A stretch of DNA of 64,000 nt from Pseudomonadota bacterium (GTDB lineage: Bacteria > Myxococcota_A > Polyangia > Haliangiales > Haliangiaceae). The stretch spans positions 22,511-86,510 of the forward strand of contig JAKSDA010000436.1 in NCBI GenBank assembly GCA_022360315.1, in the 5' to 3' direction. How positions within the stretch are numbered: the first letter of the stretch is position 1; the number at the start of each line of letters is the position of its first letter. Under the pieces are notes generated by a model. It was not told the origin of the DNA. It ran no database searches and saw nothing but the letters and a program-made list of their open reading frames with translations. Both the position numbers and the translations under genes were made by a program. Positions 37,522 to 49,260 of the stretch are shown piece after piece.

Positions 37522-38381
37522 GTGACCAGCGCAGCTACCTCAGCCTTTCGCCAGCATTCAGCCAAATCGGTGCGCGGTGCGCGCCTCAAGGTTACCGGCA
37601 TGTGCAAGGAATACCCACACGGTGGGCGCACCGTGTCGGTGCTGCGCGATGTCAATCTCACCCTAGATGCGGGTGACATGGTCGCGATCGTCGGTGCGTC
37701 GGGGGTTGGCAAGTCCACGTTGCTCCACGTGCTAGGCACACTGGATCTACCGACGGCAGGTTCGATTCGCTTCAATGGTGAAGAGCTCACCCTGATGGGG
37801 CCGACGCGGCTTGCCGAGTTTCGCAATCGGGAAATCGGCTTTGTATTTCAGTTCCATCACCTGCTCCCGGAATTCACCGCCCTGGAGAATGTGATGATGC
37901 CGGTCTTGATTCAACGGGTACCCCGACCGGAGGCTGCCGAGCGGGCCAGGGCCACCCTGGCTCGGGTCGGGCTCGACCACCGTCTGACCCACCGGCCCTC
38001 GGAGCTATCAGGTGGCGAGCAGCAGCGGGTAGCTCTGGCCCGGGCCCTGGTTCTCGAGCCGTCACTGCTTCTGGCCGACGAGCCGACCGGCAATCTGGAC
38101 AAACGCACGGGTGAGGAAATCCACAGATTGTTTTTGGACCTCAATCGCGAGCGAGGCAGCACGCTGCTCGTGGTCACTCACAATCCAGAGCTGGCCGGCA
38201 TGATGCCGCGGTGCCTCAAAATGCTCGACGGCGGCGGCCTCGAGGACGTGCACGATCGCCGTATTCACGACCAGCAGGCGCTCGATTCAGACTGGGCGCG
38301 CCATTCGCCAGACCGGGCCACCGCCCCGGCCGACGATTCACCCGAGACAGGCCCCAACAGGGACGACACGCTTCAAGCCCG

Positions 38382-38385
<4 letters not shown>
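37522..38385 (+). CDS. lolD: LolD-type lipoprotein-release ABC ATPase
   Basis: About 287 residues from GTG 37522 (GGAAA upstream); GTG 37570 is an alternative. Walker A is GASGVGKST, the signature is LSGGEQQRVALARAL, Walker B is LLLADEPTGNLD, and the Lol-specific region FVFQFHHLLPEFTALENV is intact. LolD drives transfer of lipoproteins from the inner membrane to LolA with LolC/E. Here the permease gene is absent; instead bamA overlaps its stop by four bases. A C-terminal extension of about 40 polar residues follows the last conserved motif. It fits the envelope-biogenesis theme of this region. Confidence 0.85.
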
Positions 38386-40820
<2,435 letters not shown>

Positions 40821-40893
40821 CCGCACCAGTGCCTCGAAACATGAGTTGACGAATGACCCGGCCCGGGGTACGAACCCGGCAGAGGAGTAGTTC

Positions 40894-41412
40894 ATGCATC
40901 GCTCGCTTGCCATCGCTTTTCTCGGAATCGCCCTGATTGTCGCGGGCATGGTCACCGCCGACGCAGGGCCGACCTCCGGCGGACCCAACATCGGTTTCAT
41001 CGATTTCGACCGCATCCTGAACGGGACCCCTGCCGGCAAACGAGCCAGCGCGGAGCTCGAGAAGGAGCTCAAAACCAAACAGCAAGAACTCGACAAGCAG
41101 CAAAAGGCGCTCCAGCAAAATTTTGAACAACTCCGCAAGCAACAGTCGATTCTCAAGCCCGACGTGCTCAAGAAAAAACAACGAGAGCTGGAGAAACGCT
41201 ACGTCGAGCTGCAGCAAACCTATGTCAAGCTCGAGCGCGAATTGGTCGAGAAGCGAACCAAGCTGATCCGCCAGATTCTCAAGCAGGCCGAGCCGGTCAT
41301 CAAGGAGCTCGCCAAGAAAGAAAATTACCACGTCATCCTCGACCGTTCAGCTGTGGTCTGGTCGACGCCGACGTTCGATCTGACCCCCAAAGTCATGCAG
41401 CGCATGAAATAG
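40894..41412 (+). CDS. skp: OmpH/Skp family periplasmic chaperone
   Basis: 172 residues with a signal peptide (AIAFLGIALIVAGMVTADA), then a long Gln/Lys-rich coiled coil at about 55-130 and the GFIDFDRILNGTPAG and YHVILDRSAVVW ends typical of OmpH. It holds unfolded outer-membrane proteins on their way to BamA. It follows bamA after 73 bases. In most genomes lpxD comes next; here fabZ does. Confidence 0.85.
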   Translation: MHRSLAIAFLGIALIVAGMVTADAGPTSGGPNIGFIDFDRILNGTPAGKRASAELEKELKTKQQELDKQQKALQQNFEQLRKQQSILKPDVLKKKQRELEKRYVELQQTYVKLERELVEKRTKLIRQILKQAEPVIKELAKKENYHVILDRSAVVWSTPTFDLTPKVMQRMK

Positions 41413-41617
41413 CGCCGTTTGACCGCCTTTCGACCCTGTTGCGGTTCTCTCGACCCGGCCCACCTGCAGCTGTCTGTTCAGACCCCCTACATTCACTGTC
41501 GCCCGGCCTTGTGCAACACCGGCGTGATAGAGCGGCTGTGACGAGTCCCGCCGAGCTCGCACGAGAAGTACGATTGACGATATCGCGCAGCTCGGCGGTA
41601 TGGTAAAAGCCCGCGTC

Positions 41618-42064
41618 ATGTCCGAGAGCGTGTCACTCTCCGCGCAGGAGATCGCAGAGATCCTTCCCCATCGATTTCCCTTTCTCCTGATCGACCGGGT
41701 CAGCGAGCTTTCAGACGAAAAGATCATTGCGCTGAAGAATGTCAGCTGGAACGAGCCTTTTTTCCAGGGCCACTTTCCGGGCATGCCGATCATGCCCGGG
41801 GTGCTCATTGTCGAGGCCATGGCCCAGGCCGGAGGCATCCTGGCCGCGCGGGCCATCAACTACGATCCGGTCAATCAAGTCATCTTTTTCATGGCCATCG
41901 ACAAGGTCAAGTTTCGCAAGCCAGTGACGCCAGGAGACCAATTGAACCTGGAAGTAATACCACTTAGGCGGGGGAAGGTGTGGAAGATGCAAGGAACCGC
42001 TACAGTCGACGGCAATGTGGTGTGCACGGCCGAGTTTCTCGCGACCATTATCGATCGGGCGTAA
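41618..42064 (+). CDS. fabZ: 3-hydroxyacyl-ACP dehydratase FabZ
   Basis: 148 residues from ATG 41618; an ATG at 41600 is also possible. The family motif HRFPFLLIDRV and the catalytic segment FFQGHFPGMPIMPGVLIVEA, with the His and the Glu of the tunnel helix, are complete. It dehydrates 3-hydroxyacyl-ACP in fatty acid synthesis. It usually lies between lpxD and lpxA, but neither is here. The next gene's ATG lies 50 bases inside its end. Confidence 0.93.
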   Translation: MSESVSLSAQEIAEILPHRFPFLLIDRVSELSDEKIIALKNVSWNEPFFQGHFPGMPIMPGVLIVEAMAQAGGILAARAINYDPVNQVIFFMAIDKVKFRKPVTPGDQLNLEVIPLRRGKVWKMQGTATVDGNVVCTAEFLATIIDRA

Positions 42065-43574
42065 CGGCTCCCGGGCGATCGCTCTCATCGCTGGCATCGG
42101 CCTGGCGCTTTCGAGCACGTGCGGCAAGGGCCCGGGGAGCGGGGCCAAGAAGATCCCCCGGGACAGAGATGCGCAAGCTGTCGTGGTGGTGGATTCCCCT
42201 CTGAACCAGGTGATTTCGTTTTCCCAAGAGGCCGAGCCCAACGACGACATCGCCCGGGCCACGGCCCTGGCCGTGGGCGCCGGAGCGCGGGGAAGTCTCG
42301 ACGGCGAGACTGACGTGGATGTCTACGCTGTCACTGTGACCAAAGCGGGCTTGCTCGAGGCACGTGTGAGCGGTATCGATGGGGTCGATCTCATCCTCGA
42401 GTTGCGCGACGCAAACGATCAGGTCGTGGTCCGGTCGGATCGGGGTCCGGCTCGCATCGTAGAGGGCATGCCCAACATTCCGGTGGGCGAGGGAACCTAC
42501 TATCTCGCGATTTCCGAGTTTGTGAAAAAGTCACGGCGGACGCAAAAACGGCCCCAGAAAAAGCCTGTGAAGCCGGCCACCCAACCAGTTGGTCGACAAG
42601 GACCGTCCCCGATCTACGAGCTCACTGTACAGACAAGTCCGAGCCCTGCCGAACGCCATGAGATCGAGCGCAACGAAACCGCCGACACCGCTGCCGAAGT
42701 CCCCATCGGCGAGCCGGTATTCGGGTATATGGGCTGGCATAAAGACGTCGACGTGTGGAAGCTCTCGATCGAGGGATTCGCCGCCGAGTACAGCTTGGAT
42801 CTCGATGTGGACGCAGTACCCGGTGTAATTCCGACGCTCACTGTGCGCGACAATGCAGGCGTGTTGGTGCTCAGGCGCAGAGGAGAGAAGGACCGCGGTC
42901 TGTCGGTTCGCAATCTGGTCGTGGTCCGAGAACAGCCCGACCTGCAAAACGACGCCGGCCCGGCGCACCGCACTGATGGCCCAAATGCGCAACCGGGCCA
43001 AGCAGAGCCGGGCCAAGACGAGCCGGGCGACGACCCGTCGGAACGCTATTACTACGCTGCGCTGAGTGCCCGCCGCTCCAACCCCCTCGAGCCCTATCGC
43101 CTTACTATGACGACTCGCCTGCTCGACGTCGATGACGAGATCGAGCCCAACGACGATGCGGAAAACGCCATCCCTCTGCGCAACACTGCGCAGGAAAACG
43201 CGGGTATGCGACGCGGTCATCTGACCATTGGCGATGCCGATCACTACAGCCTCGCGCCGGGAAGCGAGCCGATACTCCTCCAGATCACGGCCAAGCCGCT
43301 GGGCGGCGCCCGTATCGAGATCACAGTGCTCGCAGATGGGCAAACCCTGGCCATGTCGGACGCCAGCGGCGCCGGCAAGACAGAATCCCTGGCCGATGTG
43401 CGCATCGAGGCCGGCAAGGCGGCGCTGGTCAAAATCGCCGGGCGCGGCGATGTGGGCACCGACGCCGCGTACGAGCTGCGCTGGGCGATCGATCCAGCAG
43501 GCCCCCCGAGGCGCCGTAGCAATGGAGATCCGGCGTCCGATGTGGGTCTGCTCGACGCCTACGAGGAAGAATGA
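42015..43574 (+). CDS. Lipoprotein with PPC-like beta domains
   Basis: 519 residues. The only in-frame start before the lipoprotein signal (IALIAGIGLALSSTC) is ATG 42015, which overlaps fabZ by 50 bases. Three beta-rich domains follow; the first and third start with EAEPNDDIARATAL and DEIEPNDDAENAIPL, the EPNDD mark of bacterial pre-peptidase C-terminal (PPC) domains. Linkers are Lys/Pro- and Gln/Pro/Gly-rich. No protease domain is attached. It is probably an outer-membrane-attached binding protein. The next gene starts at its stop (ATGA), so it is cotranscribed. Confidence 0.75.
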   Translation: MWCARPSFSRPLSIGRNGSRAIALIAGIGLALSSTCGKGPGSGAKKIPRDRDAQAVVVVDSPLNQVISFSQEAEPNDDIARATALAVGAGARGSLDGETDVDVYAVTVTKAGLLEARVSGIDGVDLILELRDANDQVVVRSDRGPARIVEGMPNIPVGEGTYYLAISEFVKKSRRTQKRPQKKPVKPATQPVGRQGPSPIYELTVQTSPSPAERHEIERNETADTAAEVPIGEPVFGYMGWHKDVDVWKLSIEGFAAEYSLDLDVDAVPGVIPTLTVRDNAGVLVLRRRGEKDRGLSVRNLVVVREQPDLQNDAGPAHRTDGPNAQPGQAEPGQDEPGDDPSERYYYAALSARRSNPLEPYRLTMTTRLLDVDDEIEPNDDAENAIPLRNTAQENAGMRRGHLTIGDADHYSLAPGSEPILLQITAKPLGGARIEITVLADGQTLAMSDASGAGKTESLADVRIEAGKAALVKIAGRGDVGTDAAYELRWAIDPAGPPRRRSNGDPASDVGLLDAYEEE

Positions 43575-44869
43575 CCGCTCTCGGCGCTCCCAACTCCAGC
43601 TCGAAAGTGCGCAGTACGACCGCCGCTCTGCGTTCACGACACTATGGCTGGTATGTCCTGGGCGTTCTCACAGCGGCCAATTTTCTGCATTACGGCAATC
43701 GCAACGTTCTGTTCACGATGTACGAGGGCTTGCGGGACGAGTTTGACTTCTCCAACTCGGAGCTCGGGCTGCTCGGTACTGCGTTCATGCTGAGTCATGC
43801 CGTGGTCACGCCGGTTTTTGGCTGGATCGGGGATCACTACGACCGCCGGCGAATCATCGCCCTCGGCATTGTCGTGTGGAGCGCGGCCGGAGTTGCCAGC
43901 GCTGCTGCAGTGGGCTTTACTACCCTGCTGCTCAGTCGAGCTCTGATCGGAGCCGGGACAGCGGCCTGCGTTCCCCTGTGCAACGCGCTTCTATGCGAGG
44001 TCTTTCCCCAGGACGAGAAAGCCAGAATCGTGGCTATTTTTAACCTCGGACTCTTTCTCGGCGGCGCCGCTGGCTTCGGTATCGGGTTGCTCGGTTATCC
44101 GAGCGGGCTTTTGCTCATGGCTCTACCCGGACTTCTCATAGCGATCCTGGTCTTCAGACTCGATGTCCCTGCCCGCCGCTTGACCGTCGAGACCAGCGCG
44201 TCCCTGCGCGATTTTGCCGAGCAGGCCGGTCAGCTTGTGCGCATCCCCACCATGCGGTGGGTTCTTCTCGGGGCCGTGATCATGGCCTTTTCCGCCGGGG
44301 GGTATGCGGCGTGGTTCTTCGAGTTTCTCGCCAATGCCAAGGGATTGGGCACGGACACCGCCTTTGTCGTGCTCGGCATCTCGCTGCTCGGCGGCATGAT
44401 GGGCATCCTGTGCGGTGGCATTGTCGCCGATCAGTTGCATCGGCTGGTGTCCTACGGCCGGCTGGCCGCGATGTCTATCGGGATGGGCTGCACAGTTCCC
44501 GTGGCCCTGATGTCTATCTATCTCGAGGTCGGCGTCCTATTCTACCTGGCGAGCTGGCTGACGATGTTCTTCATCACCTGGTATCACGGCCCCATGGCCG
44601 CTGTGATCGACGACATGGCTGCCGACGACCGCGCAGCGACGGCGCAGGCTGTGGTCATCTTCACGATGCACCTCTTGGGCACGGCGCCATCATCGTGGAT
44701 TGTCGGAGAAGTGGCCGACGAGTACGGTCTGCGCCAGGCCATGCTGATACCGACTGGCGGGGTCCTAGTCGCCGCGATCGTGCTGATCGGAGGGTGGCGA
44801 ACGATGGAAGACGACTGGGCAAGGGCGCATGCCTCTTCTGAAATAGCTCCTGAGCATCATAAAAAGTGA
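43571..44869 (+). CDS. MFS transporter (Spinster-like)
   Basis: 432 residues with twelve hydrophobic segments. The first loop motif GDHYDRRRI after segment 2 is the MFS signature, and NFLHYGNRNVLFTMYEG with SELGLLGTAFMLSHA fits the Spinster-like group. It overlaps the preceding lipoprotein gene by four bases. It may export or import an organic acid, sphingolipid-like or sugar substrate; none can be chosen from sequence. Confidence 0.85.
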   Translation: MTALGAPNSSSKVRSTTAALRSRHYGWYVLGVLTAANFLHYGNRNVLFTMYEGLRDEFDFSNSELGLLGTAFMLSHAVVTPVFGWIGDHYDRRRIIALGIVVWSAAGVASAAAVGFTTLLLSRALIGAGTAACVPLCNALLCEVFPQDEKARIVAIFNLGLFLGGAAGFGIGLLGYPSGLLLMALPGLLIAILVFRLDVPARRLTVETSASLRDFAEQAGQLVRIPTMRWVLLGAVIMAFSAGGYAAWFFEFLANAKGLGTDTAFVVLGISLLGGMMGILCGGIVADQLHRLVSYGRLAAMSIGMGCTVPVALMSIYLEVGVLFYLASWLTMFFITWYHGPMAAVIDDMAADDRAATAQAVVIFTMHLLGTAPSSWIVGEVADEYGLRQAMLIPTGGVLVAAIVLIGGWRTMEDDWARAHASSEIAPEHHKK

Positions 44870-44877
44870 GGATTTTC

Positions 44878-45579
44878 ATGAGACTAGAGGTCTCGATCTG
44901 CACCAATCCGGGTTTTTCGGCCGGTTGCGCGCTGCTCATCGCCACCGCGTTGATCCTCCTATCGCCGGCCTGTGCATCTCAAGCCAGAGGGCCCCAGGGC
45001 GCCCTCGGTGCCTACGGCCAGGCACTGCGCAGCGGCAACTACGCCGCGGCCTACGAAATGATGTCGTCCGACTTTCGCGACCGATACTCCAAGGAGGACT
45101 TCATCCGCATGATGAAGGAAAACCCCCAGGAGGTGAGCGAGACAGCTGCACGCCTGCAAGAGGCCAGCAGAGAAATCGAGGTCACAGCCGAATTGCACTA
45201 CGGGCGGGGTGATCGCATGCGCCTGGTGCGTGAGGGTAGCAGATGGCGCATCGCGTCTAACCCGATCCAGTTTTACAGCCAAGCCACGCCGCGCGATGCT
45301 GTGCGCTCATTTGTCCGGGCCTACCGGCTCAAACGCTGGGACATTTTGCTCCGTTTCGTGCCCAACAAATATCGCGAACGCATGACCGCCGAGAATCTTC
45401 GCCAGCAATTCGAGGGCGATAGCCGTGACGAGGTCGATATCATGATGAAGATCCTCGGGGCCAATGTGGACGAGCCGATCGAAGACAAGGGCAATGAAGC
45501 CCGCATGCCATACGGAGATCGCTACGAGGTCCAGTTTGTCCGAGAGGACGGCCTGTGGAAGATCCGCGACATCGATTGA
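44878..45579 (+). CDS. Lipoprotein with repeated NTF2-like domain
   Basis: 233 residues from ATG 44878, with GTGAGGA upstream in the end of the MFS gene. The signal ends LLSPACAS. Two copies of a small alpha-beta domain follow (about 40-130 and 140-233), each starting with an A-L-R-x-G-N-Y or Y-R-L-K-R-W helix and ending with a WRI or WKIRDID strand. This resembles DUF4878-like or NTF2-like lipoproteins. It is the last gene of the fabZ-to-45579 run. Function unknown. Confidence 0.75.
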   Translation: MRLEVSICTNPGFSAGCALLIATALILLSPACASQARGPQGALGAYGQALRSGNYAAAYEMMSSDFRDRYSKEDFIRMMKENPQEVSETAARLQEASREIEVTAELHYGRGDRMRLVREGSRWRIASNPIQFYSQATPRDAVRSFVRAYRLKRWDILLRFVPNKYRERMTAENLRQQFEGDSRDEVDIMMKILGANVDEPIEDKGNEARMPYGDRYEVQFVREDGLWKIRDID

Positions 45580-46325
45580 CGCGGTCTCGCCACACACGAT
45601 CACGGCGGGAGGCTTCAATATGAACGTACACGCCGCTGGCCTGCCCGGATTATTCACCACGACACCGTCGATCCACGACAAATGCGTTTCTGTTCAGTCC
45701 GTGCACCAAAGTGCGATGCTGCAGGGTGCTCACGTACTTCGTGTACGCTCGGCGGACTCTTCACACTCCGTTCTGTATTGGTTGTGTTGCTCGAACCAGG
45801 TGAAACGTCGAGTACAACGCATTGACTGACGACGGATTCGCCTCCACAACCACAGCAGGCGGCGTTCTGCGTCTTTTAGGTTGAAGGTGGGTCAACTTGC
45901 CACACATTGACGTGGTACGGATGCCTCGCAAAGCGAAGCACCGAAGCACTGCGCTGGCTCGCCGGAGAATCCATCGGCCGGACGTGCCGGCAAGGCCGCA
46001 CGCTCCCCTTCCAACTCGTAACCCTGGGATGTTACGATCAGTTGATCGTGTAATGGGACAGGTGTCCCCACCGGGTAGCTTGCGTGTTGTAACGGCCAGA
46101 CTCATATTGCGAATTAACCGGCGTGAGCTCATCCAAAGTGATTGTGTTTTCCACGCGCTACAAGAATGACGGCGACATCTCGAACGAAAGGCCCAATGAT
46201 TGCATCTGAACAGGATATACACTCCCGTGGCTCAGAAAACTCGATCAAAAGCCGATTGGAACAGTGAGCCCTGTGTTTGCCTGAAGGCCGAGATGTCATA
46301 CGATAGAAATAAGTAGGGTGAATCG
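45580..46325. other. Gene-poor region with hairpin and repeat fragment
   Basis: 746 bases with no frame that looks coding. CGTAC-TTCGT-GTACG at 45733-45747 forms a small hairpin. At about 45930-46010, read on the minus strand, CTTGCCGGCACGTCCGGCCG matches the right end of the dispersed repeat. The last 20 bases hold the AGGGTGA ribosome-binding site for the following small gene. Confidence 0.5.
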
Positions 46326-46502
46326 ATGTTGGATCCTTGGATCATAGAAGAGATTCTCCGGCGCGAAGAGGAGCGTCAACGCGAACAAGAGCAGGGACGC
46401 CTTGAGCTTCCCCTCGAATCGCCACGCTATCGAGAAGGAGAATCCAAACCAATCAGCCATGAAGAGGACAGCGGGCGTGGTGTCGTAGTCATTGATATCT
46501 GA
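46326..46502 (+). CDS. Small conserved-looking protein of 58 residues
   Basis: A short frame with AGGGTGA just before ATG 46326. It begins LDPWIIEEILRREEE, has an Arg/Glu-rich helix, a Pro/Glu linker (LELPLESPRY) and ends GRGVVVIDI. I have the impression of similar small proteins in other bacteria, with a W-I/L-x-E-I start, Arg/Glu helix, LPLP and a terminal G-V-V-x-I-D-I/L, but cannot name a family. The regular layout and good ribosome-binding site support translation. It lies 430 bases upstream of the SulP gene. Confidence 0.6.
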   Translation: MLDPWIIEEILRREEERQREQEQGRLELPLESPRYREGESKPISHEEDSGRGVVVIDI

Positions 46503-46931
46503 GAGGAAGTCATCCTCCCAGATACCCCTGGCAACAACGCATTCAAAACCAGCAGGTCTGTCCTCGGGTGGTTCAACCTGCCATGCAAGCAATCCGCTCC
46601 TGGCTGCTTCACTCCCGTTCCTCTCGGTAATTTTCGATACAGCTCGATGCGGCATCGCAGAGCTGATTCAGTTGCCCCTACTCAAAAATCAGAGGAAGAT
46701 CCTTTATCGTGTAATATCGATAGCTTAAAATGCTCAAGGTTTGGGGTGCCTGGTCCTGTCTGGCGCCATCCGGCGAGAGAGATTCAGGTGTCGCGGACTG
46801 GCAGAGCAACGCCGATTCAGGGCCCAAAGCCGCTATGTCGCAGTGTCGAAGAGCTGGTATGAGAGACGTACTTTCGAAGGGCTTATAGCCTACGCTGCCT
46901 GCTATCTCGTGCGCCTGGGAGATCCCCCTTG
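46503..46931. other. Intergenic region upstream of SulP gene
   Basis: 429 bases without a recognisable gene. Several short open frames show no coding pattern. The last part contains GGGAGA, the ribosome-binding site of the SulP gene. An AT-richer stretch near 46700-46735 could hold a promoter. Confidence 0.45.
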
Positions 46932-49154
46932 ATGCGCCACGTCTTGAGCGAGTTCAAAACCGACCGACTTTTCGCCAACATCCTGGCTGGATGTGTTGTG
47001 GGGGCGATAGGCGTCATCGGCTCGATCTCGTTTGCTGCATTCATCTTCACCGGCGAGCTTTCCTCGCATGTATCGACCGGTATTGGCCTCACTCTGTTCA
47101 GCGGCACTGTGTTCGGCTTGGTGATTGCGTTTGCCAGTTCTTACCCGGTATCGCCCTGTTTTGCCCAGGACATACCGGCAGCGGCTATGGGGCTCATGGC
47201 CTCTGCCATTGCTGCGAGCATGACCGAGGCGCATTCTGCGCAGAGCATCTTCGCCACGATTCTGATCTCGATCGGACTGAGCACTTTGCTCACCGGGCTG
47301 GTGTTCTTTGCGCTGGGTTGGTTTCGGCTCGGCAGCTTGATCCGTTTCATTCCTTACCCAGTAATCGGCGGATTTTTGGCTGGTTCGGGCTGGATTCTGT
47401 CCCGAGGCTCCTTTGGTGTAATGACCGGTGTATCCCTGACCCTGGACAACCTGGCCACCCTGGTTCAGCCTGAGATCGTCGTCAAGTGGCTGCCCGGATT
47501 GGTATTTGCCTGTGCGCTGATGATCATGTTGCGGGTCTTTCAGCGCTTCTGGATTCTGCCGGCATTCCTGGCCGCGGCTATTGCTCTCTTCTATGGCGTG
47601 CTATTGCTCAGCGGCTCGTCGATCGCGGCAGCGTTCGACAATGGCTGGTTACTCGGCCCGTTCCCCGGCGGTCTTTTGTGGCGGCCGGAGCATTTCTCTC
47701 TGCTCCCAGATGTCAACTGGGCGACCATCGTCAATCAAGTGCCCAAGATGGCGACAATTTTCTTTGTCGCAACCATTGCCCTCCTGCTCAATGTCAACGG
47801 TATGGAGGTCACCTTGCGCCAGGACATCGACCTCAACCAGGAGCTCAAGGCCGCGGGTTATGCCAACATCGCCTCAGGCCTGGGGGGTGGCATCATCGGA
47901 TTCCACACCATGAGCATGTCGGTCCTGGCCACTCGCATGGGCGCAAACAGTCGACTCATCGGTGTGATCTGCGCGGCCTTCTTCGGCAGCTCATTACTCT
48001 TTGGTGCCACGTTGTTGTCCTATTTTCCCAAGCCTGTTCTGGGCGGCTTGCTGCTCTTTCTCGGTCTCAGCTTTCTGGTCGAGTGGGTTGCCGACGCCTG
48101 GTTCAAGCTATCGGTTTCCGAGTACTTTGTGGTTCTTTTGATCCTCATTGTCATCGGCATTGTCGGTTTTTTCGAGGGCATCATCGTCGGCATCTTGATC
48201 GGCGTCATCGTCTTTGTGGTCGAGTACAGCCGCACCGAGGTCGTCAAGTTCACCACCACGGGCGCCGATTTTCACAGTACAGTAGCCAGACCGGAACGTC
48301 ATACCGAACTCCTCGAAGCCGTGGGTGAACAGATCTGCATCTTGAAACTGCAGGGTTTTCTGTTTTTTGGCACGGCCAACAGATTGCTCGCCACGATTCG
48401 CGAGCGCGCCGACAACCTCGAGATCTTGCCGCTCCGCTATCTCCTTCTCGACTTCAAGGAGGTCAAAGGAGTGGATTCGTCGGCGGTTTTGAGCTTTCAG
48501 CGCATGAGGATGTTGGCCCAGGAGCGCGATTTCTACATGGTGATAACTGGCCTTTCGCCCCAGCTGCGCAAAACCTTCGAAAAGGGTGAAATGCTCGAAG
48601 TAGGGCAGGACTCGAGCGGTGACATGGTTTTCGTGTTTTCCGACCTCGACCGTGGTTTGGAGTGGTGCGAAGAACAGATGCTACTCGACCAGGACGCGAC
48701 GCAGATCCACAGGATGGAACCATTTCAGGGTTTGCTCTACCAGATCTTTCCCGACATGCAGGACGTCACTCCGCTCATGGCCTACTTTCGCCGCAGGACA
48801 TTCGAGGCCAATACACCGTTGATGAAGCCTGGCGCCCAATCGGACGACATCTTTATCGTGGAATCGGGGGAGATCGTGGTCCGCATTCCGCTCCAAACCG
48901 GCAAATACGTGCGGCTGAGCAAGATGGGCGCCGGCACCATCATCGGTGAGATGGCCATGTACCTCGGCAGCCCGAGGGCCGCCGAGGTAATCGCGACGCA
49001 GAAAAGCACTCTTTACAAGATCTCCCGGCGGTCGCTGAAGATGCTCGAAGAGCAAAACCCTTGGGCCGCCGCCGCCTTCCATCAGTACATGGCGACCGTG
49101 ATAGCCAAAAAACTGGCGCAGAGCCACAAATTCCTGAGCTCGGTACTCGATTGA
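46932..49154 (+). CDS. SulP anion transporter with STAS and cyclic-nucleotide-binding domains
   Basis: 740 residues from ATG 46932 (GGGAGA upstream); a TTG three bases earlier is less likely. About twelve membrane segments fill the first 430 residues, with a SulP-type segment DINQELKAAG region near 300. A STAS domain follows (about 450-570, with VDSSAVLSFQRM), then a cyclic-nucleotide-binding domain (about 600-735) with GEMAMYLGSPRAAEV, close to the phosphate-binding cassette. It moves sulphate, bicarbonate or dicarboxylate. The fused cNMP domain suggests direct control by cAMP or cGMP. Confidence 0.85.
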   Translation: MRHVLSEFKTDRLFANILAGCVVGAIGVIGSISFAAFIFTGELSSHVSTGIGLTLFSGTVFGLVIAFASSYPVSPCFAQDIPAAAMGLMASAIAASMTEAHSAQSIFATILISIGLSTLLTGLVFFALGWFRLGSLIRFIPYPVIGGFLAGSGWILSRGSFGVMTGVSLTLDNLATLVQPEIVVKWLPGLVFACALMIMLRVFQRFWILPAFLAAAIALFYGVLLLSGSSIAAAFDNGWLLGPFPGGLLWRPEHFSLLPDVNWATIVNQVPKMATIFFVATIALLLNVNGMEVTLRQDIDLNQELKAAGYANIASGLGGGIIGFHTMSMSVLATRMGANSRLIGVICAAFFGSSLLFGATLLSYFPKPVLGGLLLFLGLSFLVEWVADAWFKLSVSEYFVVLLILIVIGIVGFFEGIIVGILIGVIVFVVEYSRTEVVKFTTTGADFHSTVARPERHTELLEAVGEQICILKLQGFLFFGTANRLLATIRERADNLEILPLRYLLLDFKEVKGVDSSAVLSFQRMRMLAQERDFYMVITGLSPQLRKTFEKGEMLEVGQDSSGDMVFVFSDLDRGLEWCEEQMLLDQDATQIHRMEPFQGLLYQIFPDMQDVTPLMAYFRRRTFEANTPLMKPGAQSDDIFIVESGEIVVRIPLQTGKYVRLSKMGAGTIIGEMAMYLGSPRAAEVIATQKSTLYKISRRSLKMLEEQNPWAAAAFHQYMATVIAKKLAQSHKFLSSVLD

Positions 49155-49260
49155 TATGACTGCCCGGCGGCTCTACACACGATCACGTTGGAACTGTGTT
49201 TTTGCTGGGGATTCGGCCGTCGGATGGGGATCCAGTTGCACGGCCAGTAAGCCGTAGCGG

